Origin: Verrucomicrobiota bacterium
GTDB lineage: Bacteria; Verrucomicrobiota; Verrucomicrobiia; Limisphaerales; JAHEOI01
Direction of reading: 5' to 3'
Assembly (NCBI GenBank): GCA_018610125.1
Contig: JAHEOI010000025.1
Coordinates: forward strand, 1-24,864
Length of the DNA stretch: 24,864 bases
Positions 1-8,425 of this stretch are shown piece by piece (position 1 is the stretch's first letter; every line of letters starts with the position of its first letter). The notes under the pieces are model-generated. The model was not told the origin of the DNA. It did not search any database and worked only from the letters and a program-made list of their open reading frames with translations. Made by a program: the position numbers and the translations under genes.

Positions 1-2247
1 CATGCCAGGACCGCCACCGCCGTGTGGAATACAAAATGTCTTATGCAGATTGAGGTGGCACACATCGGCACCCATATCGCCCGGACGGCATAGCCCGACC
101 TGGGCGTTCATGTTGGCCCCGTCCATGAATACCTGTCCCCCGCTATCATGGACAATCTGGCAAATGCTTTGGATTGTCTCCTCGAAGACGCCGTGCGTGG
201 ATGGGTACGTGACCATTAGGGCAGCGAGGTTGTCCCGATGCGTCTCGGCTTTCTCGCGCAGGTCGGAAAGGTCGATATTCCCCTGATCGTCACAAGCCAC
301 CGCCACAACCCGCAAGCCGGCCATCACCGCACTGGCGGGATTGGTGCCGTGGGCGGACGTTGGAATCAAACAGACGTTACGATGGCCTTCGCCACGATTC
401 CGATGATAGGCATGGATGGCCAACAAACCGGCGTATTCCCCTTGCGACCCGGCGTTCGGCTGCAATGACACAGCTTCAAGGCCGGTTAGCTCAACGAGCC
501 AGCTCTCCAACTGCTTAAACAGCTCAAGGTAGCCCTCAGCCTGATTCAACGGGGCAAACGGATGCAATCGATTAAACTCGGGCCATGTCACGGGGAACAT
601 CTCGGCAGCCGCATTGAGCTTCATCGTGCAAGAGCCCAGCGGGATCATGGACGTGGTCAAGGAAAGATCCCGCGATTCCAATCGCCGAATGTAACGCAGC
701 ATCTCTGTCTCGGAATGGTATCGATTAAACACCGACTCGGTCAGGAACGATGACTTCCGCGCAAACGGCTCCGATACTTCCACCGAGACCTCGTCGGCGA
801 GATCGCGAGCAGCGAAATCGGGGGCTTTATCCCCATTGAAAATCTGGAAGAGACGGTTGAGGTCGGATTCGGTCGTCGTTTCATCCAACGCGATCCCGAT
901 CGTTTGGTCATCGACACAGCGCAGATTGATCTGATGCCCTTCGGCAATCTTGGCAATCTCCGCGGACGTCATATTCCGAAGCCGGATCTGAAACGTGTCG
1001 AAAGCGGGCTCGGTGACCAACTCATAGCCGAGCCGTCGCAGACCCGCCGCCAGGAGCCGCGTGAAATAAAGCAATCGGGTGGCGATCGCCTTTAGCCCAT
1101 CCGGCCCGTGGTAAACCGCATACATCGAAGCGATGACCGCCAAAAGGACTTGGGCCGTACAGATGTTACTCGTTGCCCGATCACGTCGAATGTGCTGCTC
1201 CCGAGTTTGCAATGCCAACCGCAAAGCCGGGCGTCCCGAGACATCTTTGGAGACGCCGACCAATCGTCCGGGCAACCGCCGTTTGAAGGCATCCCGCGTT
1301 GCGAAAAAGGCAGCGTGAGGTCCGCCGAATCCGAGAGGGACACCAAACCGTTGGGAATTCCCGACAGCAACGTCGGCCCCCCACTCGCCCGGAGGCGTCA
1401 ACAAGGTCAGCGCCAAGAGGTCGGTGGCAACAATCACCAGTCCGTCATTCGCATGGACCTTTTCGACAATCGTCGAATAATCCGCAACCTTGCCTCGCGT
1501 GTCCGGATATTGCAGCAGCACAGCGAAGATGGAGCTATCAAGCTCCGCTGTTGCCGGATTCGCAACCTCGACCTCGACATTCAACGGGGCTGCTCGCGTC
1601 TTGATGACTTCAATCGTTTGTGGATGGCATCCCGAGGCAACAAGGATCTTCTGTTTCGTCTCGTTCCCCTTTAAGCCAAAGCACATCGTCATGGCTTCGG
1701 CCGCCGCGGTCGGCTCGTCCAGCAGTGAGGCGTTGGCGATTTCCAGGCCGGTGAAATCGGTGACCATCGTCTGAAAGTTTAAAAGCCCTTCCAAACGCCC
1801 CTGCGCAATCTCCGGCTGATACGGTGTGTATTGCGTGTACCATCCCGGGTTTTCCAGAATATTTCGCTGAATCACCCCCGGCGTGATGCAGTCGGAATAG
1901 CCCGCTCCGATAAACGACCGAAAGACCCGATTTTTTGACGCCATGCTCCGGAGCTCAGCCAGGGCCTGCGCCTCGGTAGCCGGCTCCGGCAGATTGAGCG
2001 AATCCTTCATACGGATCCCAGCCGGGACCGCGGTATCAACCAATTGGTCCAACGTCTCGAATCCGCAGGTCTCAAGTAAGCCCTGAATTTCCTGCGCGCT
2101 CGGGCCGATATGCCGGTGATAAAACCGGTCGGGATGCTCCCAAAGAGCGGCACGGTCATAGCGAGTCGGCGTCGAAGCCTCGCTGATCGTGTTCGCTTTG
2201 GTGTCCTGGTTGTTCGTTGTGTCGCCTTTCGTTGTCGTGACGGACAT
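1..2247 (-). CDS. gcvP: Glycine dehydrogenase (decarboxylating), P-protein; C-terminal part beyond window
   Basis: This is the PLP-dependent P-protein of the glycine cleavage system. It decarboxylates glycine and passes the aminomethyl group to the lipoylated H-protein in the cytosol. The reading frame is open from the ATG at 2247 to the window edge, giving 749 codons of an expected 950 or so. Visible features are the N-terminal segment with RFYHRHIGPS, the SFIGAGYSDCITPGVIQRNI region near residues 115-135, and, in the second half, STHGVFE, DGANMNAQVGL and LNLHKTFCIPHGGGGPGM. The lysine of LHKTF is the PLP-binding residue known for the family. It is the single-chain type, because the frame continues from the N-terminal half into the PLP half without a break. 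No gcvT or gcvH is visible. A good promoter lies about 100 bases upstream, and the leader has AGGGG rather far from the ATG. Confidence 0.97.
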   Translation of the reverse strand, partial: MSVTTTKGDTTNNQDTKANTISEASTPTRYDRAALWEHPDRFYHRHIGPSAQEIQGLLETCGFETLDQLVDTAVPAGIRMKDSLNLPEPATEAQALAELRSMASKNRVFRSFIGAGYSDCITPGVIQRNILENPGWYTQYTPYQPEIAQGRLEGLLNFQTMVTDFTGLEIANASLLDEPTAAAEAMTMCFGLKGNETKQKILVASGCHPQTIEVIKTRAAPLNVEVEVANPATAELDSSIFAVLLQYPDTRGKVADYSTIVEKVHANDGLVIVATDLLALTLLTPPGEWGADVAVGNSQRFGVPLGFGGPHAAFFATRDAFKRRLPGRLVGVSKDVSGRPALRLALQTREQHIRRDRATSNICTAQVLLAVIASMYAVYHGPDGLKAIATRLLYFTRLLAAGLRRLGYELVTEPAFDTFQIRLRNMTSAEIAKIAEGHQINLRCVDDQTIGIALDETTTESDLNRLFQIFNGDKAPDFAARDLADEVSVEVSEPFARKSSFLTESVFNRYHSETEMLRYIRRLESRDLSLTTSMIPLGSCTMKLNAAAEMFPVTWPEFNRLHPFAPLNQAEGYLELFKQLESWLVELTGLEAVSLQPNAGSQGEYAGLLAIHAYHRNRGEGHRNVCLIPTSAHGTNPASAVMAGLRVVAVACDDQGNIDLSDLREKAETHRDNLAALMVTYPSTHGVFEETIQSICQIVHDSGGQVFMDGANMNAQVGLCRPGDMGADVCHLNLHKTFCIPHGGGGPGM

Positions 2248-2353
2248 GAAAAGAAAGTAATTCCCCTACGTTTCAAATCAAGCGAGCTTTGAGAGACCGC
2301 CTACAGTTCAGAAGGAACGCCCAATCCGGACGTTATCAATCACTAGGAAAAAT

Positions 2354-2382
2354 AATATAGACACTCCAATAGATTTTTGCAA
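2354..2382 (-). promoter_or_regulatory. Sigma70-type promoter for gcvP
   Basis: Read on the minus strand there is TTGCAA, a 17-base spacer, then TATATT, which fits housekeeping -35 and -10 boxes. Transcription would begin near 2347 and leave a leader of about 100 bases before the gcvP ATG. I looked for a glycine riboswitch in this leader and did not see one. Confidence 0.6.
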
Positions 2383-2412
2383 GTAAGCCCTTCCCTCTGC
2401 TAAGGTCCTTCG

Positions 2413-3078
2413 ATGAGCTTGAGCGACCTAATACAGGGATTAACGATGTACCTCTGCCTGATTCCGGTGATTGCCTTGCATGAGCTCGCGCATGCCTGGA
2501 CAGCTTCCAAGCTCGGCGACGATACCGCTAAATCCGAAGGGCGAGTCACGCTCAACCCGATTGCCCACATGGACACGATCGGAACCGTCCTCCTCCCAGG
2601 CATCATGATTCTTTTGAGCATGATGGGCTCGGGGCTCGCTTCGTTCATCGTTGGCTGGGGGAAGCCGGTACCGGTCGACCCGTATCAGTTCGGCAACCGA
2701 CGCCGCGACGACACGCTGGTGGCCTTGGCGGGCCCCGCGATGAACATCCTCCTTGCCGCAGTCCTCCTGTTTGCCGCCCAAATCGCTCAAGCGGTCGGTC
2801 CCGCTGCCACAGCCATCCATCAAGCCGCTTTGCAGATGGCGCTGCTGAGCCTCTTTCTCTGCTTCTTCAACCTCTTACCGGTTCCACCGCTCGACGGCTC
2901 GCACGTGCTCAAGAATGCCGTCCGACTGAGCGAGGAGCAGTATCTCAATTTTAGCCGCTTCGGGCTTATCATCGTCGTGTTGGTGATCCAGATCCCGATG
3001 ATCCAGACACTCCTCACGACGGCCACCTCCGTTTCGGCCCAAGTCATCGCCCAAATCGTCGGTCTGCCTTTTCAATGA
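2413..3078 (+). CDS. Site-2 protease family (peptidase M50) membrane protein
   Basis: The 221-residue polytopic membrane protein has the M50 zinc-protease signature HELAHA (His23, Glu24, His27) in the first hydrophobic segment. A second motif, NLLPVPPLDGSH, has Asp161 as the expected third zinc ligand. Hydrophobic stretches at about 8-25, 55-80, 95-125, 130-155 and 175-200 suggest five or six membrane segments. Its length fits the compact S2P-like group (YwhC/Rv-type) without a PDZ domain. Such proteases cleave substrates within the membrane; the substrate is unknown. AAGG lies 7 bases before the ATG. The gene is divergent from gcvP and 28 bases ahead of the first kinase gene, so it may be the first gene of that operon. 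Confidence 0.9.
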   Translation: MSLSDLIQGLTMYLCLIPVIALHELAHAWTASKLGDDTAKSEGRVTLNPIAHMDTIGTVLLPGIMILLSMMGSGLASFIVGWGKPVPVDPYQFGNRRRDDTLVALAGPAMNILLAAVLLFAAQIAQAVGPAATAIHQAALQMALLSLFLCFFNLLPVPPLDGSHVLKNAVRLSEEQYLNFSRFGLIIVVLVIQIPMIQTLLTTATSVSAQVIAQIVGLPFQ

Positions 3079-3106
3079 ATCCGGCAGGCGCTTTCAAAGG
3101 GAATCG

Positions 3107-3811
3107 ATGCCTATGAAGACATTTGCGGAACAGAAATTTCCCGGACGCCTCATCGCGGTTGAAGGACTCGACGGCTCCGGCAAGTCGACCCAAATCTACC
3201 TCCTGAAGCGATGGTTGGAGCAACAGCAATACAAAACCTTTTTCAGTGAGTGGAACTCCTCGGTGCTTGTCAAATCGGCCACCAGCAAGGCCAAGAACAA
3301 GGAATTATTGACGCCGACCACCTTTAGTCTGATCCATGCCACCGACTTTGCGGATCGTTATGAGCGGCAGCTTGTCCCGTTGCTTCGGGCAGGCTACCTC
3401 GTTCTCTGCGATCGTTATATCTTCACGGCCTTTGCCCGGGATACGGTACGGGGATGTCCTCCGGCATGGGTAAGGGGATTGTACAATTTTGCCGCTCTGC
3501 CGGATATGACGTTCTTTTTCAATGCCAGGTTGGATGTCTCCCTGAAGCGGGTCCTCGATCGACGACGTCAGCTCAAATACTTCGAGGCGGGGATGGACTT
3601 GGGGCTCTCGAACGATCCCCATGAGAGCTTCCGTATCTTTCAAGGGCGGCTCCTGGAACAATACCTCGCTATGAGCACGGAATACGACTTCCTGGTTATC
3701 GACGCCAATCAGCCGATTGAGAATCAACAGTCCCAAGTTCGAGACTTGGTCTCCGGCAAGATCGACCTGGAGCCCTTTACCCAGCGCGAAAGCCCAACCC
3801 ACGCGGAGTAG
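3107..3811 (+). CDS. Thymidylate-kinase-like P-loop protein, copy 1
   Basis: The 234-residue protein begins with a P-loop GLDGSGKST (residues 20-28), as in dTMP kinase, which makes dTDP from dTMP and ATP. It also has CDRYIFTAFARD, matching the DRY/DR substrate-site motif of that family, and ALPDMTFFF followed by the strand leading to the lid region. The lid region carries YFEAGMDLGLS, which also occurs almost unchanged in the next gene and is not the usual dTMP kinase lid as I know it. The start at 3107 is preceded by AGGGAA; a second ATG two codons later is possible. It could be the housekeeping Tmk or a specialised relative; the sequence alone does not decide. The two genes are separated by 24 bases and are probably cotranscribed. 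Confidence 0.85.
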   Translation: MPMKTFAEQKFPGRLIAVEGLDGSGKSTQIYLLKRWLEQQQYKTFFSEWNSSVLVKSATSKAKNKELLTPTTFSLIHATDFADRYERQLVPLLRAGYLVLCDRYIFTAFARDTVRGCPPAWVRGLYNFAALPDMTFFFNARLDVSLKRVLDRRRQLKYFEAGMDLGLSNDPHESFRIFQGRLLEQYLAMSTEYDFLVIDANQPIENQQSQVRDLVSGKIDLEPFTQRESPTHAE

Positions 3812-3835
3812 CAGCACCGAACGGATCATTCCCCT

Positions 3836-4609
3836 ATGCCAGAAAGCCCAGGAAAACAACAGCGCTCGCCGGTCTATCGGTCGGTCCAAGTGCCCCAACC
3901 GACACCGAAACGCTTTTACGGATTCGGAATTCCAGGGGTCGATCCGGTCCGGCTAGCCGGCAAGCTCGTCGTCGTGGAAGGGGCGGACGGCTCCGGCCGA
4001 TCCTCGCAAATCCGGCGCCTTGTCGATTGGCTCGAAGGATGCGGCCATGCCACCATCCAAGTCGGGCTCAAGCGCTCCACATTGGTCAGCGAGGAACTGG
4101 AGCAAGCCAAGCAAGGAAACACCCTGAGCTACACGACATTGAGCCTTTTTTATGCCACCGACTTTGCAGACCAGTTGGAGAATACGATCCTACCGGCCTT
4201 GAAAGCCGGGTTCATGGTCTTGGCGGATCGCTACATCTATACCTTGATGGTGCGCGATCTGGTCCGAGGAATGGACTCCGGATGGCTCCAGAATCTCTAC
4301 GGGATTGCGCTGGTGCCGGATGCCGTTTTCTACCTCAAGGTTGATCCCAACGAGCTGATGCAACGAATCTTTGCCAAGTCGTTCGGCCTCGATTATTGGG
4401 AGAGTGGCATGGATTTGGGACTCTCCCGAGATATGTTTGACAGCTTCCTCGAATACCAAGCGATGTGCGCCACGAAATTCGAGGAGCTCCAAGCGGTTTA
4501 CAACTTCACGATCGTCGATGGAAATCGTTCGCTCGAGACCATCAACAAAGAGTTGCGTACGGGGATCAGCGGCCTATTGGCAGGAAACGAAGGGAAAGAA
4601 GCAAAATAG
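3836..4609 (+). CDS. Thymidylate-kinase-like protein, copy 2, with altered P-loop
   Basis: This 257-residue protein is a paralogue of the preceding one. They share the order EGxDGSG, LSLxxATDFADxxE, ADRYIYTLMVRD, VPDAVFYL and YWESGMDLGLS. It has an extra N-terminal stretch of about 40 residues rich in Pro, Gln and Arg. The P-loop reads GADGSGRSS: the normally invariant Lys is Arg55. In P-loop kinases that Lys contacts the ATP phosphates, so activity may be reduced, altered or lost. The rest of the fold looks intact, with no frameshift, which argues for selection rather than decay. A regulatory or heterodimer partner of copy 1 is a reasonable guess but only inference. No strong ribosome site is seen, consistent with coupling to the upstream gene. 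Confidence 0.8.
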   Translation: MPESPGKQQRSPVYRSVQVPQPTPKRFYGFGIPGVDPVRLAGKLVVVEGADGSGRSSQIRRLVDWLEGCGHATIQVGLKRSTLVSEELEQAKQGNTLSYTTLSLFYATDFADQLENTILPALKAGFMVLADRYIYTLMVRDLVRGMDSGWLQNLYGIALVPDAVFYLKVDPNELMQRIFAKSFGLDYWESGMDLGLSRDMFDSFLEYQAMCATKFEELQAVYNFTIVDGNRSLETINKELRTGISGLLAGNEGKEAK

Positions 4610-4683
4610 CGTCCCGCTGACCACCGATTCCGGAGTCGCGCATTTCCGGTTTTCAATCTTCACGGTTTCGCTTTAGGATCTCG

Positions 4684-5709
4684 GTGATAAGGAACATGGC
4701 GCAATCGGGTAATAGTCGAAAATATTGGGTCGGTGTCGACCTGGGAGGGACGAAGATCCTGACCGGGATTTTTGATGAACGATTTAACTGCCTTGGACGC
4801 GAAAAGGTCAGAACCAAGCCGCTCAAGGGATGGCAGGAAGTCACCGAGCGAATTGTGACTTGTGTCATGGAGGCCTTGGAAGAGAACGGCTTGACTCTCG
4901 AGCATGTCAACGGAATCGGTGTCGGATCGCCGGGATCGGTCCGAGCTGAAACCGGCGCAATTCGCTTCTCGGGAAATCTTGGCTGGAACGAAGTGCCGCT
5001 TCAAAGCGAATTGACCCGACGCTTTGAGGTCCCTGTCTTCGTCGAAAACGATTGCAACGTAGCGAGTCTGGGCATTTATGAAGTCGAGCTTGGGGCAAAG
5101 CCGGAGAATATGCTCGGCATCTTTTTGGGAACCGGTATCGGCGGCGGCCTGATCCTGAATCGTCGACTCTACACCGGACGCAACCACACGGCCGGCGAGT
5201 TTGGTCACATGGTCATCGATATGGGCGGCCCAAAATGCAGTTGCGGTAACCGCGGCTGTTTCGAAGCGTTCGCCAGTCGGCAAGCCATCTTCCGGAAGAT
5301 TCAATCCGCAATCAAAAAAGGCCACAAAACCGTTTTGACCGACTTGCTTGGCAGCGACTTAACAAAGCTAAGGAGTCGTGACCTCCGGAAGGCAATCAAG
5401 AAAGGCGACGAGCTCGTCCAATCGGTCATCGAGGAGGCCGCAGGGCATACCGGCATCGCCATTGCCAATCTCTTGAATGCATTCAATCCCGAAATCGTCG
5501 TATTGGGAGGCGGCCTCATTGAAGCGTTGGAAGGGACGATGCTGCCGGTGATTGAGCGTCGAGCACGAGACGGCACTTTCCCCGGTGCATTCGAAGGGGT
5601 GTCGATCCTTGCTTCGAAGCTGAGTGATGACGCCGGAATTTCCGGAGCAGCCATTTTGGCGAGCCAGAAGATGGCGTCGTCTCGCGCAAACGAAGAAGCC
5701 AAGCTTTAG
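4684..5709 (+). CDS. ROK-family sugar kinase (glucokinase-like)
   Basis: The 341-residue protein has the phosphate-binding motif DLGGTK near residue 19, ENDCNVASLG, GTGIGGGLI, HTAGEFGH (168-175) and the ROK zinc motif CSCGNRGCFE (185-194). ROK proteins with catalytic Asp and zinc site phosphorylate glucose or related hexoses, some using polyphosphate. The ENDCN aspartate is the expected catalytic base. There is no N-terminal helix-turn-helix, so it is a kinase and not a NagC-type repressor. I chose the GTG at 4684, which has AGGA five bases upstream; the ATG at 4696 has AAGGA too close to it. Its stop codon TAG is the first part of a dispersed repeat. Substrate and phosphoryl donor cannot be read from the sequence. 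Confidence 0.9.
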   Translation: MIRNMAQSGNSRKYWVGVDLGGTKILTGIFDERFNCLGREKVRTKPLKGWQEVTERIVTCVMEALEENGLTLEHVNGIGVGSPGSVRAETGAIRFSGNLGWNEVPLQSELTRRFEVPVFVENDCNVASLGIYEVELGAKPENMLGIFLGTGIGGGLILNRRLYTGRNHTAGEFGHMVIDMGGPKCSCGNRGCFEAFASRQAIFRKIQSAIKKGHKTVLTDLLGSDLTKLRSRDLRKAIKKGDELVQSVIEEAAGHTGIAIANLLNAFNPEIVVLGGGLIEALEGTMLPVIERRARDGTFPGAFEGVSILASKLSDDAGISGAAILASQKMASSRANEEAKL

Positions 5710-5793
5710 CGAGACGTTGCCTCAGATTCCTTGAGGCCGAAAGCAAAGGAAAGGGCAAAGGCCAAACCGGACTGAAACCCATCAAATTTTGTT
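5706..5793 (+). repeat. Dispersed intergenic repeat, copy 1
   Basis: The repeat starts TTTAGCGAGACGTTGCCTCA, forms a hairpin with arms GCCTCA (5719-5724) and TGAGGC (5732-5737), and continues with GGCCGAAAGC. The first 19 bases from 5708 match 17036-17054 at all but one position. The following part resembles 17172-17235 (CAGATTC, TTG, GGCCGAAA, AAAGGC, CAAA..ACT..AAA..CATC in order). The TAG at its start is the stop codon of the ROK gene. Confidence 0.55.
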
Positions 5794-5827
5794 GCACAAG
5801 GAATCTAACTTGGATTGATTCATCTGT

Positions 5828-6781
5828 ATGGGGTCATCTTGCCGTCGGGCCGTCATTGATATCGGGACCAATTCCGTCAAGCTCCTCGTTGCGGAGGTTC
5901 AAGATCATCAAGTGAGCCCGTTGCTGGAAAAGAGCCAACAAACGCGGCTGGGCAAAGGCTTTTACAGCAACAACGAGCTCCAACGGGAGTCGATCGACCA
6001 AACCGCCAAGGTTGTCGCCGATTTTAGCCGCGTTGCCGCGACATTCGAGCCGCAGCGCGTTCGGGTCATCGCAACCAGCGCCGTCAGAGATTCCACAAAC
6101 CAAGAGGCCTTCGTCAGTGCCATCGAAACGGCGAGCGGCCTCACTGTCGAAGTGGTGAGCGGCGTCCAAGAAGCGGACTGGGTGTTCCGTGGCGTAACGA
6201 CCGACCCGGATCTTGATTTGGGACGGCTACTAATCCTCGACGTCGGGGGCGGGAGTACCGAATTCATCCTTGGAGAGTGCGGGAGAGCCCGGTTCAGTCA
6301 CAGCTATCCAGTGGGATCGGTAAGACTCCTGGAGCATTCCCCTCCTTCCGACCCCCCTGCCCCCACCGAGCTGGAGCAAGTCCGAGGGCAGCTTCAACAT
6401 TTTTTGACAACCGAGCTCCATTCCGACCTCAAGCAAGCGATCACACGTGGCGCCCCCAAAGCCGATGACGGTGCCCCAAGCGTCACGTTGGTCGGTACCG
6501 GCGGGACCGTCACAATCCTGGGACGCATCTATAAAGGATTGGATCGATTTGATCGCAGCCAGCTTGAAAACGCTCGCCTTTCCAGCGACGCGGTCGGTCA
6601 CCTCGTCAATCGCCTCTGGACCACTCCATTGGAGCAACGTCGACAAATCGTCGGCCTGCCTGCCGAACGTGCGGATGTCATTTTGATGGGCGCAGCCATC
6701 TACGAAGCGGTCTTGCGGTATTTCCATTTCCCTGAAGTGCGCGTTAGCACACGGGGATTACGGTTTGCAGCCCTGCTTTAG
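5828..6781 (+). CDS. Ppx/GppA-family phosphatase
   Basis: The 317-residue protein has the actin-like ATPase fold signature of this family: VIDIGTNSVKLL (residues 9-20), VRVIATSAVRD, SGVQEADWVFRGV and DVGGGSTEF (138-146), followed by SYPVGSVRL. Family members hydrolyse polyphosphate or pppGpp. The length corresponds to the short form holding only domains I and II, without the C-terminal HD-like region of E. coli Ppx and GppA. The Glu in the region after VSGVQE is the catalytic candidate of the family. It stands 118 bases after the ROK gene, with a dispersed repeat between, and converges on the aldehyde dehydrogenase gene. Whether it prefers polyphosphate or pppGpp cannot be told. Confidence 0.92.
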   Translation: MGSSCRRAVIDIGTNSVKLLVAEVQDHQVSPLLEKSQQTRLGKGFYSNNELQRESIDQTAKVVADFSRVAATFEPQRVRVIATSAVRDSTNQEAFVSAIETASGLTVEVVSGVQEADWVFRGVTTDPDLDLGRLLILDVGGGSTEFILGECGRARFSHSYPVGSVRLLEHSPPSDPPAPTELEQVRGQLQHFLTTELHSDLKQAITRGAPKADDGAPSVTLVGTGGTVTILGRIYKGLDRFDRSQLENARLSSDAVGHLVNRLWTTPLEQRRQIVGLPAERADVILMGAAIYEAVLRYFHFPEVRVSTRGLRFAALL

Positions 6782-6928
6782 CCCCTGCCAACTCGGCCGT
6801 CATTGATGCAACCAACTGCACGCCGCTACCGACCGCCCTCGCCTGATAAAAATGTCATCCCCGACGTCTACGCGGCCCGCAGCGGAGTGCGAGCCCTACC
6901 ACAACTCCGACACTCCCCCACCAACTCC

Positions 6929-8296
6929 CTACCGGCAAACAACGGTCTTGATATTGACAAACTCTCGAATACCAAACTCGGAAAGCTCCCGCCCGTACCC
7001 GGAGCGCTTGACACCGCCAAAGGGAAGACGCGGATCCGACTTGACAAAGTCATTCACGAAGCAGCATCCCGCATTCAGGTCGTTTGCGGCAATGTGCTCC
7101 CCCTTTTCGCGATCTGCCGTAAAGACCGCCGCTCCCAAGCCAAAGCGCGTGTCGTTGGCGATCTCGATCGCTTCACGCTCGTCGCGGGCCTTGATCACGG
7201 CTGCAACCGGGCCGAAAGTCTCTTCATCGTAGACGGGCATACCGGCTTGGACATTGGTCAAGACGGTCGGTTCATAGTAGTACCCTTTCCGATCGACCGG
7301 CCTCCCTCCAATCACGCATTCAGCCCCTTTTTCACAACTACTCGAGACCTGCCGATGGAGCTCCTCCCGAAGGTCCGCCCGAGCCAAAGGGCCCACACGG
7401 GTTTCGTCTTGCATTGGATCGCCGATGGAGGCCTCGGCCATCTGCTTGGCCATCAAATCGACAAAGTCATGGAATCGGGATGCCTGGACAATAAATCGCT
7501 TGGCCGCGATGCAGCTCTGACCGCTATTGATTAAGCGCGAAGTCACACAAGTCGTCACCGTTTTTTCCAAATCGGCATCCTCGAGCACGACGTACGGATC
7601 GCTTCCACCGAGCTCCATGACACTCTTTTTCAGTTCCTGGCCCGCTTTTGACGCCACCATCCGGCCTGCCTGTTCACTGCCGGTCAGGGTAACTGCTTGG
7701 ACAGCCGGGTGCTCGATCACTTGGGGAATCTGCTCCGAGCCCACCAACAGCGTTGAGAAGAGCCCCTTCGGGGCATTGACGGTCTGGAATAGCGTTTGGA
7801 TCGCCAAAGCGCATCCCGAGACGTTCGAAGCATGCTTCAGCACGACACTGTTACCCGCCATCGTCGCCGGAGCGACCGCCCGAAATACCTGCCAAAACGG
7901 GAAATTCCAGGGCATAATCGCCAAAAGCACCCCCAACGGGCGGTAACAGGCATAGCTCTCCTCTGCCTCCGTGGCAATCGGCAACGATTCCAGGAAGGCC
8001 GGCGCCTTTTCCGAGTAATACTCACACACCCACGCACATTTATCGATTTCGCCGAGCGCCTGACTTAAAGGCTTACCCATCTCGGTAACGATCAAACGGG
8101 CAAGCGCATCGCGTTGATCACGAAGGGCCGAGGCCACCGCCCACAGGATAGTCGCGCGCTCCTTTAGCCGATATTCGCGCCATTGCTCAAACCCCGCTTC
8201 GGCATCCTCCAGCAACCGGGTTACCTCGGGAGACGGGTGCACGTCATATCGGTGAGCCACTTCTTCGGTAGCAGGGTTGATCGATTCCATGCCCAT
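6929..8296 (-). CDS. NAD(P)-dependent succinate-semialdehyde dehydrogenase
   Basis: The 455-residue protein is an aldehyde dehydrogenase of the YneI/Sad length class, about 30 residues shorter than GabD. It oxidises succinate semialdehyde (or a similar aldehyde) to the acid. It has MPWNFPFWQ, the NAD(P)-binding TLTGSEQAGR, the catalytic Glu228 in MELGGSDPYVV, the catalytic Cys262 in NSGQSCIAAKRF, and EETFGPVAAV near the C-terminus. The start is ATG at 8296, with a second ATG at 8290; GAG lies about 7 bases upstream of the first. It is divergent from the 2-oxoglutarate dehydrogenase operon, which makes succinyl-CoA, so both products enter the TCA cycle at the same point. The specific substrate is inferred from the family and the neighbourhood. 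Confidence 0.88.
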   Translation of the reverse strand: MGMESINPATEEVAHRYDVHPSPEVTRLLEDAEAGFEQWREYRLKERATILWAVASALRDQRDALARLIVTEMGKPLSQALGEIDKCAWVCEYYSEKAPAFLESLPIATEAEESYACYRPLGVLLAIMPWNFPFWQVFRAVAPATMAGNSVVLKHASNVSGCALAIQTLFQTVNAPKGLFSTLLVGSEQIPQVIEHPAVQAVTLTGSEQAGRMVASKAGQELKKSVMELGGSDPYVVLEDADLEKTVTTCVTSRLINSGQSCIAAKRFIVQASRFHDFVDLMAKQMAEASIGDPMQDETRVGPLARADLREELHRQVSSSCEKGAECVIGGRPVDRKGYYYEPTVLTNVQAGMPVYDEETFGPVAAVIKARDEREAIEIANDTRFGLGAAVFTADREKGEHIAANDLNAGCCFVNDFVKSDPRLPFGGVKRSGYGRELSEFGIREFVNIKTVVCR

Positions 8297-8361
8297 GGTT
8301 TACTCTAGCAAACCTTAAGCGCGCGTCACTGCCAAGTGTGGAAAAACCTTGTGCTCCACTT

Positions 8362-8389
8362 TCGACACCTTGCGGTACAGGGTTATATT
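8362..8389 (+). promoter_or_regulatory. Likely sigma70-type promoter for sucA
   Basis: TCGACA, a 16-base spacer and TATATT give five of six matches at each box to the housekeeping consensus. Transcription would begin near 8396, only 30 bases before the ATG at 8426. This supports the shorter sucA start, because an upstream GTG at 8336 would lie before the transcription start. Confidence 0.5.
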
Positions 8390-8425
8390 GAAGCGAGCGG
8401 TGAACCTGTCAGATCGGGTAAGCAG

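Noticed and set aside
1108..1674. Plus-strand open frame of 188 codons near the left end
   Set aside because: It is antisense to gcvP, which reads through the whole stretch with clear P-protein motifs.
2248..2412. Glycine riboswitch upstream of gcvP
   Set aside because: I looked for the conserved aptamer core in the leader and did not find it; the leader of about 100 bases is also short for a tandem aptamer.
6803..7534. Long plus-strand open frame of 243 codons
   Set aside because: It lies opposite the semialdehyde dehydrogenase gene, whose catalytic motifs are all intact on the minus strand; the plus-strand product has no family features.
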